A DNA stretch of 64,000 nucleotides from Nemopilema nomurai (lineage: Eukaryota > Cnidaria > Scyphozoa > Rhizostomeae > Rhizostomatidae). The notes beneath the pieces are model-generated. The model did no database searches and was not told the origin of the DNA. It saw nothing but the letters and a program-made list of their open reading frames with translations. Shown here piece by piece: positions 12,801 to 26,319 of the stretch. Position 1 is the stretch's first letter. Each line of letters starts with the position of its first letter. Location of the stretch: contig ML133444.1 of the NCBI GenBank assembly GCA_003864495.1, positions 270,004-334,003 of the forward strand, in the 5' to 3' direction. The translations under genes and the position numbers were made by a program.

Positions 12801-15800
12801 ACAAAGACGTAATCAGAGGGGAGTCATGGTTCAAATTGGCTTTGTTGTCAATTTTACGTTTACAGAAGTACTCCGCAAAGTACCAGCAAGTCCTTCCTGC
12901 ATGTCTTCAACTAACAAATCCAATTTTATTATTGCTAGGAAAGAGTCAAGTTATTCGTTGCTAGTCGGTTTTGCACCAAATGGAATCGAACAGAGATATA
13001 GTTTTTGCTTACCTGGAAAAAGTGCTGCCTCAAATCTCCGATGGCAGTAAGATCACATATTACTCTTAGTGCCATGGACACAGTGGAATGGATGCAGATC
13101 TTTTGTCCCATACTCAGATGAACATCCTCCTTTTTGGCCAAATCCTCGGTTATAAATGCAAATTATATTATTAGGAGCAGTGAAATTAATAGCGCTTTGG
13201 AAAAGGGTTTTACGCAGGCATGAAACAAAAAACAAAACAGTTTCCCTACTTGCTATCGAAAAGGAAAACAAAATCCCATTTGTAGCAAAGCAAAATAGTA
13301 ACAATACGCCTCATATTGATGCCAGCAATGTTGTAGAAACATGTCCTACTTCATGCAATAGTTTTAAAGTATACTTCAGTGCTCATAATTTGCAAACATG
13401 AACAATTTAGCATCTTTCTAACCTTTAGAATAGGTCAATCTAAATATTTCTTTTGTAGACAAAAAACGGAATGTTATCAAGTATATATGCAAAGAGTCTA
13501 TGAAGAACGGTATAAGCAAAATAGAAAGGAGACAAAGACATCATGAAGACGAAGCAAATCTGAATAAAAGCACAATTAAATAGTACAGTAAAAAAGCATA
13601 ATTATTGTTGTGAAGAAAGGTGTAACATTGAATGAAGAAAAATGATACGCAATAAAGATTCTTTAGGACAGAGTGAGTTTATGCAATACAGTTGCTTGTG
13701 AGAGATGGAGTCCGAACCAGACTTGTGTCTTACTTGCAAGCCGAAGACGAATCCAGCCAGTTCCACGATAACCTCTGCTTCACCGAACTCGAGCGCCAAC
13801 AAGCAGATGATATTTGAAAGGACCCGATAATTGACGAACGTGTTGGAGACTGCTTTTGCTGTTTGGTACAGGTAGAAGTAGGTCTGCTGCGAGTTCTATA
13901 ATTCAATTGATACATACATGAGTGGCGTCAAAATGGTGTATAGTCAACGACCGGCTCTATTGCGGAATATGCTTGGAACCGGACACGGTCCCGAAACATG
14001 AGCGGTCCCTAACTCACTTAGCTGCAATGACTACCCGGCTAAAACGCAACAAAGAATTGTCCCGGGCATTGAGAACTGTTCTGTTCGAGGCCAAACTTTA
14101 GAAAATTTTACCATGTTGCTTTACGCTCTTATATAACTTGAACACATAGGTGCAGACCTTGGTACGACTTCAATTTGGAAACAGGACTATTTATTTTGCA
14201 TTTTCTAAAATGTCTAAAAAAAGAGAATTTTCGATAGAATATTACAACTTAAAAAAAGAGTGAATCTTGATGTGATCTGCGCACATGAGATTGCTACACA
14301 ACTAATTCGTATAAAAGATAATCGTTTAAAGTAAAATAAAATCCTACTTTTAAAGTAAAATAAAATCCTACTTTTAAAGTTTAAGTCTTACAAAACAAAA
14401 AAATTATTAAAAACATTAGGTTAACCATCATACCTTGCGAAAGAAGACTGAATCTTTCTTGGTGCATCTCTCAATAGCGAATTCAAGCTCCGTTTCAGCA
14501 TCAGCAACATTTTCTCTGGTAAAATGAAACATACAGATATGATTAAATCATCTAGATGAACCTTTTGATGTCAGGTAGCGATTTCTTAGTGATTTCAAAG
14601 TACATAGTGACATTGGCTAAAAACACGTTAGAAATTCCAATTCAAAAATAAAGAGACCTAAATCGTAATAGACGGTGTCTAAGTTAAGCAATAGGAAAAA
14701 CAGTAAAGATAAATACCAAAAAGACATGAACTTTAATATTGAAATAACTAAATTACGTTTCTAGAAGCCAGCACTCTAATAGAAGAGAAGAGAATATGGG
14801 TACAGTGGACGTTTTCGTAAAAGTCATTCTTTTTTTACATTAAATAACTCTATATTGGCAGTATTATTACATAATAATACAATGATACAAAATAACACAA
14901 AAAGTCGAATACGACACCGAAAATGTCTAAACAATAATAGCTTTGCTTCTTATATAGTGACGAGTAATGCTTGAAAATAACAGAAAACTATAAATTGCTT
15001 TACGAAAAATGTTGGTTCTCAAAACTTTTAGGAACCAACAATTTCCGAAACTTGTTAATCATTGGAAATTTGCAGAGCCTTCGTTGAATTTCAAAATAGT
15101 TTTCTTGGCTTTAATATCAGAACCATTTTTTGTGTCCACTTGCTAAGTGTGGAAATATTTTAAATTAAAGAAGGAGAACTTTAAGCATTGGCATCATTTG
15201 ATCAACTAACATTAATTTAAGAATCTTCTCCGAATTGCTCTGGCGGTCAAGAAGATTTGAAAATACTTTCAGAGCCAACAACCGAACCTCTGCAAAGGGA
15301 AGACGATACTGCATGCAACAAACAATTATCTACTCAAACAACATGGCAAAATATTGAGACTTGAATCGTGTCTTCAAGAAATTCCAGTACTTGGGACCAA
15401 CACCCTGGTTGACAAAATCTTGAAAAGGAAAAGAAAATTAAAATTCTTCATTAGAAACAAGCAGGATAAATTCATGGAAAGGACGCCAGCACAAAACTAT
15501 AGCAAATGTACAATGACCGAAGCATACAAAATTGATCATACAACTACAACTAGTCTTGGGCTTATCAGGATGAGTCACTAATCATGCATTTATTTGAAAT
15601 TGGCATAGACCAACACTATAGCAAGCTCGTTTGAAATACAGATCAGTGGCTAAGAAGTCCACCAAATACGAACCTTGGTCCGCTTGCACAAAACCCCTCA
15701 ACAGGAAATCTAAAAAGCTTGTCGGCAGTGTCGATTGAAAGGGCATGTTGATGTGCTTTTCCGCAACCTACAAAACAGTTTAATCAATTTGAGACTGGCA

Positions 15801-18800
15801 CGTGCAAGTTGACCGCGTAGGCGCCATGCCTAATCTGCTTTGGAACCCCGGTACAAAGAGTGCGGTATGGTGCGATTTTGAAACCCGGGATGACGTAATG
15901 CGACTAGCTCATAGCGATTTACTGTTCCTTACATTCATTCGTTTCAGATATCAATGGTGTACATCTTCTCAAAGAAACGAAGAACTACAGGCAAGGCCAG
16001 GCAAACGAAGAGTCAATAGATATCACAATATAAAACTGATAACTACATCAAATGATTATTTATATTTTTCTTCAGGCGACAGAATATAGGAATTAAAAAC
16101 AAGTGTGCTAAACTATTTTTGTTTAGCTTCGACTTACGGCAAGGAGAACTTTGAACATTTGTATCTGATGGACAGAATTTCCTTCATCCCTACAAAAAAT
16201 GTGCGAAATTTTTTCTTAAATACATTGTCATTTATATTCAAAGTTTAAAAATGATAATACCGTCAAAATGACTTATAAGAAGAATGGTAAAAGGAATAAT
16301 CTACGTAGTCACTTCTCTGTTCATTTTCCTGGTCATGGCCATCCTAGCCCCCCCCCCCATTCTTACATTGCTGTAATAAGGATCTCAAGTAGCAAGCCCA
16401 TTGGCCACTGTGAGGGGTCCCCTTCCACTATTGCAAAAAGAGCCCACTTTTCCGCAAAAATTGCAGCGCTCTCTGAAAAAACATTATTGAAGAATTACAT
16501 ACATTTTCATTGGCTTCAGGTCTTCAGTTGATCCAATACACAAGCTTTTTCGACCTGTATCCGATGCATTCAGGCCAGGTATTTTTGCAGCAATGAACGT
16601 CATTACTTCAACACGCTGGTACCCCGGCAGAGCTTGAGAAAAATCACCTGCAGATTCAAAACATTGAGTTTAGGCAGCATATACCGATTGATTTTGTTAA
16701 TATCAGATGCACATTAAATGTACATAGAAGTCAGCCTATTTCCTGTAACTCAAACATCAGGAGGTCATGTCAGTAGTTGCACCTTTTGTCTTGGCCACGT
16801 CGTTAGAGCTTGGCTTATAAATATATCTTAAAATGCTTGAGACGTTGTTTCTATCTACAATTTCAGGCCATTTAACACCAACAGAGAGGCTTCAGAGTAT
16901 GAAAAGCGATTGAGGCATTGGACTTTAATTCAGGCACTCCTCCTTATTTATATATAATTAGAGTTGCTCCTATACTTATGAAATTGTAGTCACAATTTAG
17001 ACTCCCTGTGCATACTCTAAACTCAATGTTACTCTGGATTTGCTGCGAGCCATATTCATTCTGCCATCTACTAATTGTGGCTCACATTAAGACGAGCTTT
17101 CTCTTTCTAACAACTAATTAAATGTATACACAGTAGCTCGCGATCATTCGACACATGTACGATAACGCCATTGCCATTTGAACTTTGACAAGAACTTTAT
17201 ACACAACAGGTGATAAGCCCATTACAATAGCTCAACGTTCGACGAATAAACTTTCTATGAGTTGCAAAAATATTTCATCTCGATATCTACTCGATAACAG
17301 GATTTTAAACAGTCTCGTGAAAATCTAATAGACCTAAATTTGCTAAAGCGCTGAGTAACGTACTTAGTGCGAAATAAATTAGGAAAGTCCTGGTATGAAC
17401 ATTTCAACAATAACTTCTCGAAAAATCATTACCAGCTGTTGCGATAATTGCAGCCTTGATCAACCGCTCCCGACCATCCTAGAAAATAAAATTTTCTCTT
17501 AATAACATCTAAAATATTTCCCCAGCTTTCTTCTGAATAGACTGATAAAACATCTTGAGGAGACTTACACGAGACATTGAGACGACAGTAAAACCTTTTG
17601 ACCCATTGGAACTCACTTTGACAAATAAAAAAAATGTTATTACCAATAAAATCTTTTCGAAAGCATATCGAACAAATACTAGAAAGAAACATTGAGTTCC
17701 ACCGTTGATGTTACACTATGTTCCATTAGATGATATGATATCATGTAATATTATACTATACTTTATCAAATTTCATTATATTGTTGTTCATTGTTCCTTA
17801 TTCATTATACATTACACGTAACCATTTTGAAGGGCAGAAAAATAGGCCTGGCCTACCTTTCTTTGGCTGTGAGAGTCAAGTTCATTAACCACTGATATTT
17901 CCAAATGTTTCAATAATGTGTTGAAAACTTCAAGGACAGAGGGGCCTACGAATTGAAAACATAAAAGTGCTTAGATTGGCCAGCGAAAAGAGGAATTCAT
18001 TACTTTACGAGCAACAGCAAAGAATTAGGCCATAACTTATTCGTTAATTATAAGTACATTAATCTCATTTCCAAAGAAAACCAGTTATGAATGAGCCTCA
18101 CTCTTACAAGTAGCTTGTAGCCAGCTAGCCTGAGGGTGCACAAAAATAAATAAAATATTTCATAAAGTCCGTGTTTGTACTGCTAGCACAAAGAGCGAAA
18201 TTAACCGCCAAATTTCATTAGCTCGTATATGCAAAAATGCATTACAACCAAATCCTGTTAGATTATATTTCGACATTGTTTGTTGTCTGCCTTATTCTAT
18301 ATATGATTCATTTATTCTGTTAAGTATATAACATCCTACTTTACATGTAGATTGCAAAAGGTGAGGAGAGAGAATCTTCATGCATCTCTTAATGAGTGAA
18401 CATCTATCTCTTCTGATTTTTTATTCTACATGTAAAATAATCATAAGCATAATAGAATGAATGAATCATATATAGAATAAAACAGATAGCAAACAATGTC
18501 GGAATATGATCTAACGAGATTTGGCTGCAATACAAAATGGTTGTCATACCGATTGAGCCGCCACTAGGGACACTAACAACAGATGAGAGCACTTCGATGA
18601 TACTGGCTTTCATTTTGGGGTCCCATTCCGATTTGTCATCGAGGTGATGCAGTAGGCTCTCAATCACTTTGTACGAATATTGATTCTATTAACAGAGGAG
18701 AGCATCAGGCCTAGACAATATAAGCCATGCACGTGCAAGAACTCTAAGAAAGACGGCAAAAAACATGGGCTATAAACTCGCCTTAACTTCATTACTTTTT

Positions 18801-21800
18801 GCAGTGGTTAATGAACAACAGAATCATTTCCACTGGACGGATCATTGCACTGTGCAAATACATTTATTCCGATTCATTAATAAAAGTAGAGAAGGCATAA
18901 ATGAGATCTTAGATTTGTGAATCTTGCTTGAAGCAAGTGGTTTGTAATAAAGAAGATCTGGTGTGGTATTGAACAGCAAGTAGCGTTGAACTTAGCTGGG
19001 TTTGGCGTTGGATTAAGTTTTGGTCATGAATTAAACTAGATTTGGTATTGGATTTCTTAAGATTGGGCGATGGATTAATAAAATTGCTTTATGACGGATT
19101 GCAAGAAATCGGAGCATTACCTGGATAGAGTACATGACAAGAACAAAACAGTGGGATGCAAAATCATTTGGAATCCACATTTCCCTTGAATCTAAGTATC
19201 TAGAAAACAAAGGCATTACACTCAACATAAACAAGATTCATTAATTCAGTGAATCGTAATCGCTGTGAAGAACGTTATCTGCGAACAGCATATACAAATA
19301 AACCTAAAGAAGCACATGTGAAGCTTGTCACATGTGAAAATTTGGTTTATGCTTGCCACATGATCCCTCTGTTTCTACACACCTGCATTAAATTTAGTTG
19401 CGAATCGATTATCATAGAATTCAGCACCAGGGTGACCCTCCCCCAACTCTCTTCAATACCAATGTCATCACCGCCTTTTCCAAATTAAAATCCGCTTCTT
19501 CACAGTACAGTTCCAAAGCAAAGAGCTCACTTGCTTCTACAAGTTACAAATTAAGGTCCTAGTCTATGATCCTCAAGCATGCCTTATTAATCTGTATTTA
19601 TAACCACTATAACGCAGACATAAATTTTCTTTTGTACTCACACAAACATAGGCTTGAGAGCAGCAGTGATGTTTCCAAAGGTCGCCCTGCTAAAGATCTC
19701 CCTCAAACACGACTCAGCCAGATACTCTGGATCATACTGACAATCATCTCTTACGTTTGACAATGCTTCGACACTACCTGTCAACTTCCTCTCCCTGACA
19801 AAAGAAACATAACTTAGTATTTCTTTTTACCTGGTAGCAGCTCCATACGTCTTCATTAAAGTTTATACAAGGGAATATATGAAACATCCAGCCCAAGTAT
19901 ATTTGTTCATTCTTCTCCATGTATTAAAAATTTCAATATGAAACTAACAAAATTTTTGTTTATCCTTTTGTTAAACGCTTTTAGTTTGAACTCTTAATTT
20001 AAGTAACCTAAAAAGACCTTCATTCCAACAAATAAGAAAAATTGATTGCTCAAGCATGTGTTGGGAGCTAAAGCAAAAATAAAGCTATTGTAAGGAAAAT
20101 ACATCTATAAAGCTTTTACCTTTTAAATAACAATACTCTTTGTATGTATATAAAATACATTCTAGCTGTTCGAAAGGATGCTCCTGAAATAACCAGTAAA
20201 TAGGTGTCCTATCCAAAGGAGGGGATTGTGATCAAGCTGTATTGTCTCAAGTTTCAAAAAAGCTTAGAAGAGCGTGTGATTGTTATATAAGGGCAAGTTA
20301 TCATCTCTTATTAAGCTTTTTAAACCAACAAACCAAGAGACAGAAAAACACTCTGTGTTGTTTGTAGGATGTTTCTTGCATGGCAAACCATTCAAAAATA
20401 TTCATTTGCAGTTAAAATGGTAGCAAAGGGTTTCATATAGACTCACCGACCAGCTTTGACATCAATATTATACATCAATGAAGGTATGATTTTACACATG
20501 TGAATATCATCCCATATATTAACCTAAAACAAGAAACATTTTTGTTAAATACCTTCCTGATGAAGGCAGTGTCAAACACATAAAAATACTAACAAGGAGC
20601 CTTCTTTTAGTAAACATTGTTATCATTTTTTGAGCTTCTTAAAATAAAGGCTATATCCTGCTTTATCTTAGAGAGAATGGCTAACAGAAGTAAGACATAT
20701 ATGTCATGTAAATACTTCTTACCTGAAGTTCATCTTTCACTGTTTTTCTTACAACCCCTTGTAATCCCTTTATACCTGATGCCTTCAAGCTAACAAACAA
20801 AGCAAATAAACATTAAACATGCTTGCTGAAACTTTTTAATCAGCCCCAACATGAGTTGAAAATGATTCTAATGAAAAGAAAAACCTAACTTATAGACTTA
20901 AAAATGGAATTAAAACATTTTCCTACCTTTAAACATAGTGATATCATTGCCAACAATTTCATGATAAAAAAATGATGCTGTCTTAAGCAAAGGACAACAG
21001 AAGGACTTAAGCAAAAGCAACATCTTTTATTGTCAAAGTATATTTACAGTTTTTAAATCAGAAATTAATTTAATCTTGTTACCACAAATATGTAATGTTT
21101 AGTATAAGCATATTATAGATGAAAACATCAAATAAGTTTAAAAGGCATCTAGACTATATAACTATCTATGAACCTTACAGATGATAAATGCACAAACCTC
21201 TTTCTGATTGCCTCATTTTGATGACTGCTCCAACACATCTCACTGAACTTTGAAACAAAGAAGTCATAGCGCCTGTGGTATGATGGAGTGTCCTCCTCAA
21301 TGTTGGCAAACTTTGTGAACTAGAGCAAATTGAAATACAGCAGCATATTAACTAACCTCTTACAAATCCAAGTAATCTTGGAAAATTCATTGACAATATC
21401 CTCAGCATTACTTTTCAGCACATATATAATTTTCTGCTTGATTAGATCTCCTTCATAGCTTGGTGTTCTGCATATTGAATGCATCAATTTCAAAACTTGT
21501 ATAGTTTATTCCACAAGGCCAATGTTTAAGTATGCTTCCTTTAATTTTAGAAAATCAGCAAGACTATTTCACATACTGAGGATGTGGCTGCAATTTGCAG
21601 ATCTGGCTGAGATGACTCTAACAATGTGTTGACCATCTTCAAAAAGCTCTCAACAAACATGTTTAAACTTGAAGATCTGCATGCCAACAGCAAATGGTCC
21701 ATTGCTTGTATTGAAATAAGGACAAACCTGTAAATCAAATAAAATTGCACCACTTTCAAAAGAATAAACACAAATGTAAAATTAAACTAAGCAGAAAAGT

Positions 21801-22620
21801 GCAAGAAACAAAAACAGTCTGAACTTGTAAATTAATAGCTTTGTGCATGTCTGATCAAGATCACAAGTGTCATTAAAAAACAATAAAAATGAACAGCAAA
21901 AAATTAATTATCTGTAGAGAGATCATCAACTAAATAGTTGTCAGCATAAAACACATAGAAAATAAGAGATAAGGAGCCTGATTTTTTTTTCTATTGATAA
22001 TTAATCCTCAAAGTTTGAGCCTTTTTTACATATATACCTGGGTTGCTGGGTTCAACCCTAGCACAACGTCATTTCTGTGAAAATACCTGGGAATCTTTGA
22101 ACATTACTGCTAGCAACCATGAGACCCTAGCAATTTATTAACCATGAGATCCTAACATTTCTGAGCCACAAGTTTCTCTTGGATTGGATAGGCATAAGAA
22201 AAAAGGCATCTTGCTTAGAAAATATTGACGCAGTGTAATCTCACTAGTTCTGCATTAAATTACAATAGTATCGATTATTACCATTTCCTTACTACCCAGA
22301 AAGACGACTGACGGACTTACCTCGGCCGAAAAAGAAAGAGCTGAAATTGAAAACATGAAGCAATACTTAAGTACTTAATGTTTAATTATTACAGCAACTC
22401 ACGCCGTCTTTCTTCGATACAAATAGTTGTTGAGCTTGGAGTAAATATAATCCCCAATCCTGTCAAGCTTTTCTGGTGCCGAAAGTGTATAAAAGGTCAG
22501 CTTCGCCATATTTGAGTTCACCAGGCCCATCTGTGGATCAGGAGGATAGATCTTGTCGACCAGCCTCTTGTATCTAGGCCTCAGATTACCAAAACACGAA
22601 CAAACACTCTGAGTAGCCAT
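9823..22620 (-). CDS. EFR3: EFR3 homologue, plasma-membrane anchor of the PI4KIIIalpha complex (complete, 23 exons)
   Basis: EFR3 is a palmitoylated peripheral membrane protein that recruits TTC7 and PI4KA to make PI4P at the plasma membrane. Exons, 5' to 3': 22403-22620, 21577-21727, 21198-21319, 20723-20789, 20447-20523, 19642-19788, 19121-19199, 18550-18685, 17857-17945, 17433-17478, 16542-16647, 16138-16189, 15674-15767, 15211-15289, 14434-14515, 13734-13886, 13013-13144, 12384-12579, 11725-11813, 11294-11339, 10768-10853, 10346-10395 and 9823-9898. Phases agree throughout and total 790 residues plus stop, against about 820 in human EFR3A. The N-terminus has the Cys cluster and basic patch (CSCFGNLRPRYKRLVDKIYP) used for palmitoylation and lipid binding. 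Conserved blocks include FTKFANIEEDTPSYHRRYDF and GPSVLEVFNTLLKHL. The last exon ends FSIKLPSLYIQ, like the vertebrate C-terminus. Weakest boundaries are the acceptors of 13013-13144 and 19642-19788 and the GTGTAT donor of 16542-16647. Confidence 0.95.
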
Positions 22621-24149
22621 TCTAGTACCTGAATTTGCAAATTAATGGCAGCGGCTTATAATAGTGTTCACATATTTGCAACAAGATTCGAGAGGAAAGC
22701 ATCTGTTTTCATTGCCTTGTCGACATGAACATCATAGCCTCGTTTTGAGGGTGCATAGCCGAAAAGAGGGAAAGAGTTTCTTTCTTTTCAGGTAATTTTG
22801 CTTGGAAAGGTAAACAATTTTTCGAAAGTATTGCTGGGGCTAAAGATTGTTGGGATTATACCACTTTTGGAAAGTTGGTCAGTAAATTTTACGAGTGTTC
22901 GGTAAATGCAATGGATTGCAGGTAGATGCGTATCTTCAGGCGCGGATACAGGGTGTCGCACAGGTCGCACGAGAGTGTAAAATTTTTAGAATTGAGTTTT
23001 TATTTTTGGTCATCAAGTTAACGCATTTATGTTAACCTTAACCATTACCCTCCCCCTTAAAGTCACCATGCTTACCCCTTTACATATACCCAATAAACAT
23101 AGGCAATGATTGTAGCCGACCTTATGCCAGAATTCAATTCGATATGGAAAATATTGTTTAAGCACATTCACAGACCGTGAACAGGATAGTATTCAAGCAC
23201 ATTGTCCAATGTCCACAAATGTGCAGTCCTCTTTGTTATGCAAGTATTTTACCAAATCTCGCCAGCGCTCAAATTTGCTAGATAAACTCAACAATTTACA
23301 ACTCCAGGGCGTCATCAGGGTAAAAGTGAAGCATACATGCCGGGGCGAATTTCAAGTATTCATAAAATTCAATCTTTTTTTGTCTCCAGTCGAAGTGAGT
23401 ATTTTCCATGTTATGTTACTCTCATTTTGTGCCTTAAAACATATAAAAGTGCTTGAATAAAGAATTGCATTTGCTTATTGCGATTATCATTACGGATTCT
23501 CGCCTCATAGGTGATGGATTAGTTCGACTTGATTTAGATTAAGATTATTTAGACATAGAAATTGAAATTTTCCAAACTATTCAAAATCGCCATGATATTC
23601 ATAAAAGCACATGTTCAATCGTATTCATCTATTCGAAATCATCTGACCAGGGCTCGATTTCCAAGTTTAAGCTAGTTTTCAACCAAACTGACCAAAGCCT
23701 AAATGTTTCAGATAGTGGAGGCGAAGGTTTGCCACAATAAATCATTCATTGCTTAACAATTCTGAAATAAATTTCATTGTGATACTGTCACACATGCAGA
23801 AGCCTACTTTCACTTGCAAGCACAATGCATGAAATTGAAAGGGAGGTGCATCTCGCTCACTACATTGACTAGTAGCACAAGTTTTGCATGCACACACATA
23901 AAGCCCTGCACCCATCAATGGAACAAGAAAGTTGACAAAAAACATGTCAGCTCATGATGCTATGAAGCTTTATAAGCAAATCAAAAACAGATACACAAGA
24001 CTTCGAACTTATTTTCTATACAAAAAAATGAAGAGACTATGCTGTCTCTTAAGCTACTTGGGCGTGTTTTCATCTAGGGCCCAGTTAATTTGAGAGTCAT
24101 TTACGAGGTCCTAGCTACAAAGCTAGGGGAAAAGACACCCTTCGAAGCC
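22621..24149. other. intergenic region upstream of EFR3
   Basis: This contains the EFR3 promoter side and the 3' flank of the secreted-protein gene. A GC-rich patch around 22,940-22,970 resembles the end of a decayed transposon but has no partner end. No gene was seen. Confidence 0.4.
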
Positions 24150-25529
24150 CTATGCAATGTACCCTACTACTCGAATGGAGTAGATGTTTGCTGTCTCCCC
24201 GGTAATCGTGATGTCCAGTTTGTTGCCGCGAGCAGTATTCCAAGGCACCATGAGTTCGTAGTAGAAGTCGCTCATCGGTGCATCCAGCTCTGTCTTGCCT
24301 GAATATTTATTGCCATTCTGTTGTAGTGATATGGACAGCACTTTGTTGAAGCTCAATTCTTTCCATTCGGAACACTTGATGGCAACAACAACAACCTTTG
24401 TGTTGCTTGCTAGCAAAGTTGTCGGAATGGCGTAGCTTCCGGTATTAGTTGGAGAGAGTGTGATTTCGTCAAACTTTGGAAATTGGTACGTGACGCGTTT
24501 CATTGTCCATTGGCTCTTTCTCAATGCAGACATCTGCTTCTCTAGCGCTCCAATACGACCTGTGACATCGATCTTTTTCAATGAGGCCGCCTTTATAAAG
24601 GTATTGAGAGTCATTTCCAGTTGCTCAAGTCGCTTTTCCAAGGAAACATGATTCTTTTGGAAAGGTCCGAGTTTTGCTAGAGCGGACAACAACAAATAGT
24701 TAAAAACAATTAAATAAATCATTAATCATTACTTATTAAAACATTAATCATTACTGATTAAATCATTAATCATTACTGATTAAATCATTAGTCATTACTG
24801 ATTAAAACATTAATCATTACTGATTAAAACATTAATCAGTAGTTGGTAATCAGAAGCGTGAATCAGTAACAATCAGGAATCACGAAATCAACAATCGTGA
24901 ATGAGGAGCCACGGCACCTTATGTTTGGACGTCCGCTTAGCTAATACATCGAGCGAGAGGGAGCAATCGGTGCTTCCCCTCCGATTATCAACAAGTGGTC
25001 TTTTCACTTCCACAATACTCAATGAAAAAAATTAAAAACAACTCCTCTTTTCAACGCCACCTCAAATAGTAGCCCCCAAAAAATTAATAAACGTTTAATC
25101 GAAGCATTACGGTATATAAAGTTTCAGATCACAGTATTACAGTTTGTGTGTAGGCCGTTGAAGTTAATAGAAAAGTTATCGTTTTGTTCTGTTCAACCCC
25201 TGCCTTTTTCTTTCTCCATCACATCTTAACAGCTACAAATTTAACGTTTTCAGAGAAAAGAGAAACATGCGAAAAGTAATTCAATGTCGACACCAAAGCT
25301 GTACGATTTCAGTAGTTGGGTAAAGTATTGGTGTAATCATTTGTGTGATCGCATACAACAAAGATCAATTGCAGCTAAATAATGTCCAAGCCTTTTGGAA
25401 TAAGAGAACTGCTTAAAAGTTTGAAAATTTCTTACCGAACGGCGGCTTTGCGTCGACGGCTCGAAACAAGCCTAGCACCTGAAATGCACCGAGGCACAAA
25501 GTCAAGCACAAAAACAACTTTGCAGCCAT
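24150..25529 (-). CDS. secreted coiled-coil protein with C-terminal beta-rich domain, unknown function
   Basis: Two exons join in phase: 25436-25529 (ATG at 25529, donor CG|GTAAG) and 24150-24676 (acceptor CTCTAG). The product has 206 residues. Exon 1 encodes a classic signal peptide, start MAAKLFLCLTLCLGAFQV, followed by a basic linker. Exon 2 begins AKLGPFQKN, then a heptad-like stretch of about 60 residues (LEKRLEQLEMTLNTF and GALEKQMSALRKS) suggests an oligomerising coiled coil. The last 110 residues alternate hydrophobic and polar residues, with segments such as KVVVVAIKCSEW and NIYSIRVVGYIA, as in a beta-sandwich. The layout of signal peptide, coiled coil and beta domain recalls C1q/TNF-like secreted proteins, but I see no diagnostic motif and do not assign it. 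An in-frame ATG at 24722 lies in the intron and is not the start. The gene sits immediately downstream of the Helitron-like array. Confidence 0.8.
24715..24842. repeat. 22-bp tandem repeat in an intron
   Basis: Roughly six copies of a 22-bp AT-rich unit, consensus CATTAATCATTACTGATTAA plus two bases, lie in the single intron of the secreted-protein gene, close to its acceptor. Confidence 0.9.
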
Positions 25530-26319
25530 GACTTTTTGCAAGCACTTCACGCCAACAAGTCTACATATACTAAAATGCCTATTATTCATGAGGCGGCACC
25601 TCTTTCATGTCCCGTCGGAACCTTTGATCTCCGAGTCCTACTCGATTGTAGACGAAAGGCTCCCAAACGGCTGCACCCAGTTTCGAAATTCCACTTCCAA
25701 AGTCTTCCCCGATCGTTAAACCAGTGCATAGGCTACTTTTTGCCCGAAAAGCTTGCTCCGTTTTTTACCAAATTGCCATCTTCTCCCGGGGACGGTGTTT
25801 TCGACCGCTTTCTCGACGCCCTCCTGCCCCCACCGTTCGACAAGCTCTCCCCCTTTTTTTACCCACGGGTTCGGCAGGCATTCGTCTTCGATCGTGGCTG
25901 GTTTTTTTTCCAAAATTTTCCTTATTTTTAGTGGACATTGCCATGTTTCTGAGCGCCGCTCGCCGGTCGTCCGCCTTCTCCGAGCTCTGGCTCCCGAACG
26001 GTTCGTGCCACGTTCCCCCTTTCCTAGCGGTACGGTTCGCCAAGAGTGCCTCTTTTTAGATGTGTGGTTTTTTTTCCAAAATTCGCAAGCGTTTTTTCGA
26101 AATTCGCCGTGTTTTTGCTTCGATTCGCCATTTCCAGGCCGAGGGGAGAAAATTTTCTTGCCCTCGATCGGCCGAACTTGCCCCGGTCACGTGTCTCGCT
26201 CTGCAGCCCTCCATTGTTTGGGGACAAAAGAGAGTCCTCTTCCCAATCGAAATGCAAGTTGCCGACGTGATTGACGTGAGGGACGCAGCAAGTAACAAGG
26301 CGTAATAGAGAACAACAGC

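Noticed and set aside
22321..22340. 20-nt pseudo-exon with AG and GTAAG borders between EFR3 exons 1 and 2
   Set aside because: Including it breaks the reading frame, while exon 1 joins directly to 21577-21727 in phase and matches the family without gap.
22920..22975. GC-rich patch resembling a transposon end
   Set aside because: No matching inverted end or target duplication could be found nearby.
24150..24722. 190-residue single-exon version of the secreted protein starting at 24722
   Set aside because: The start lies in the intron; the spliced form with exon 25436-25529 supplies a proper signal peptide in phase.
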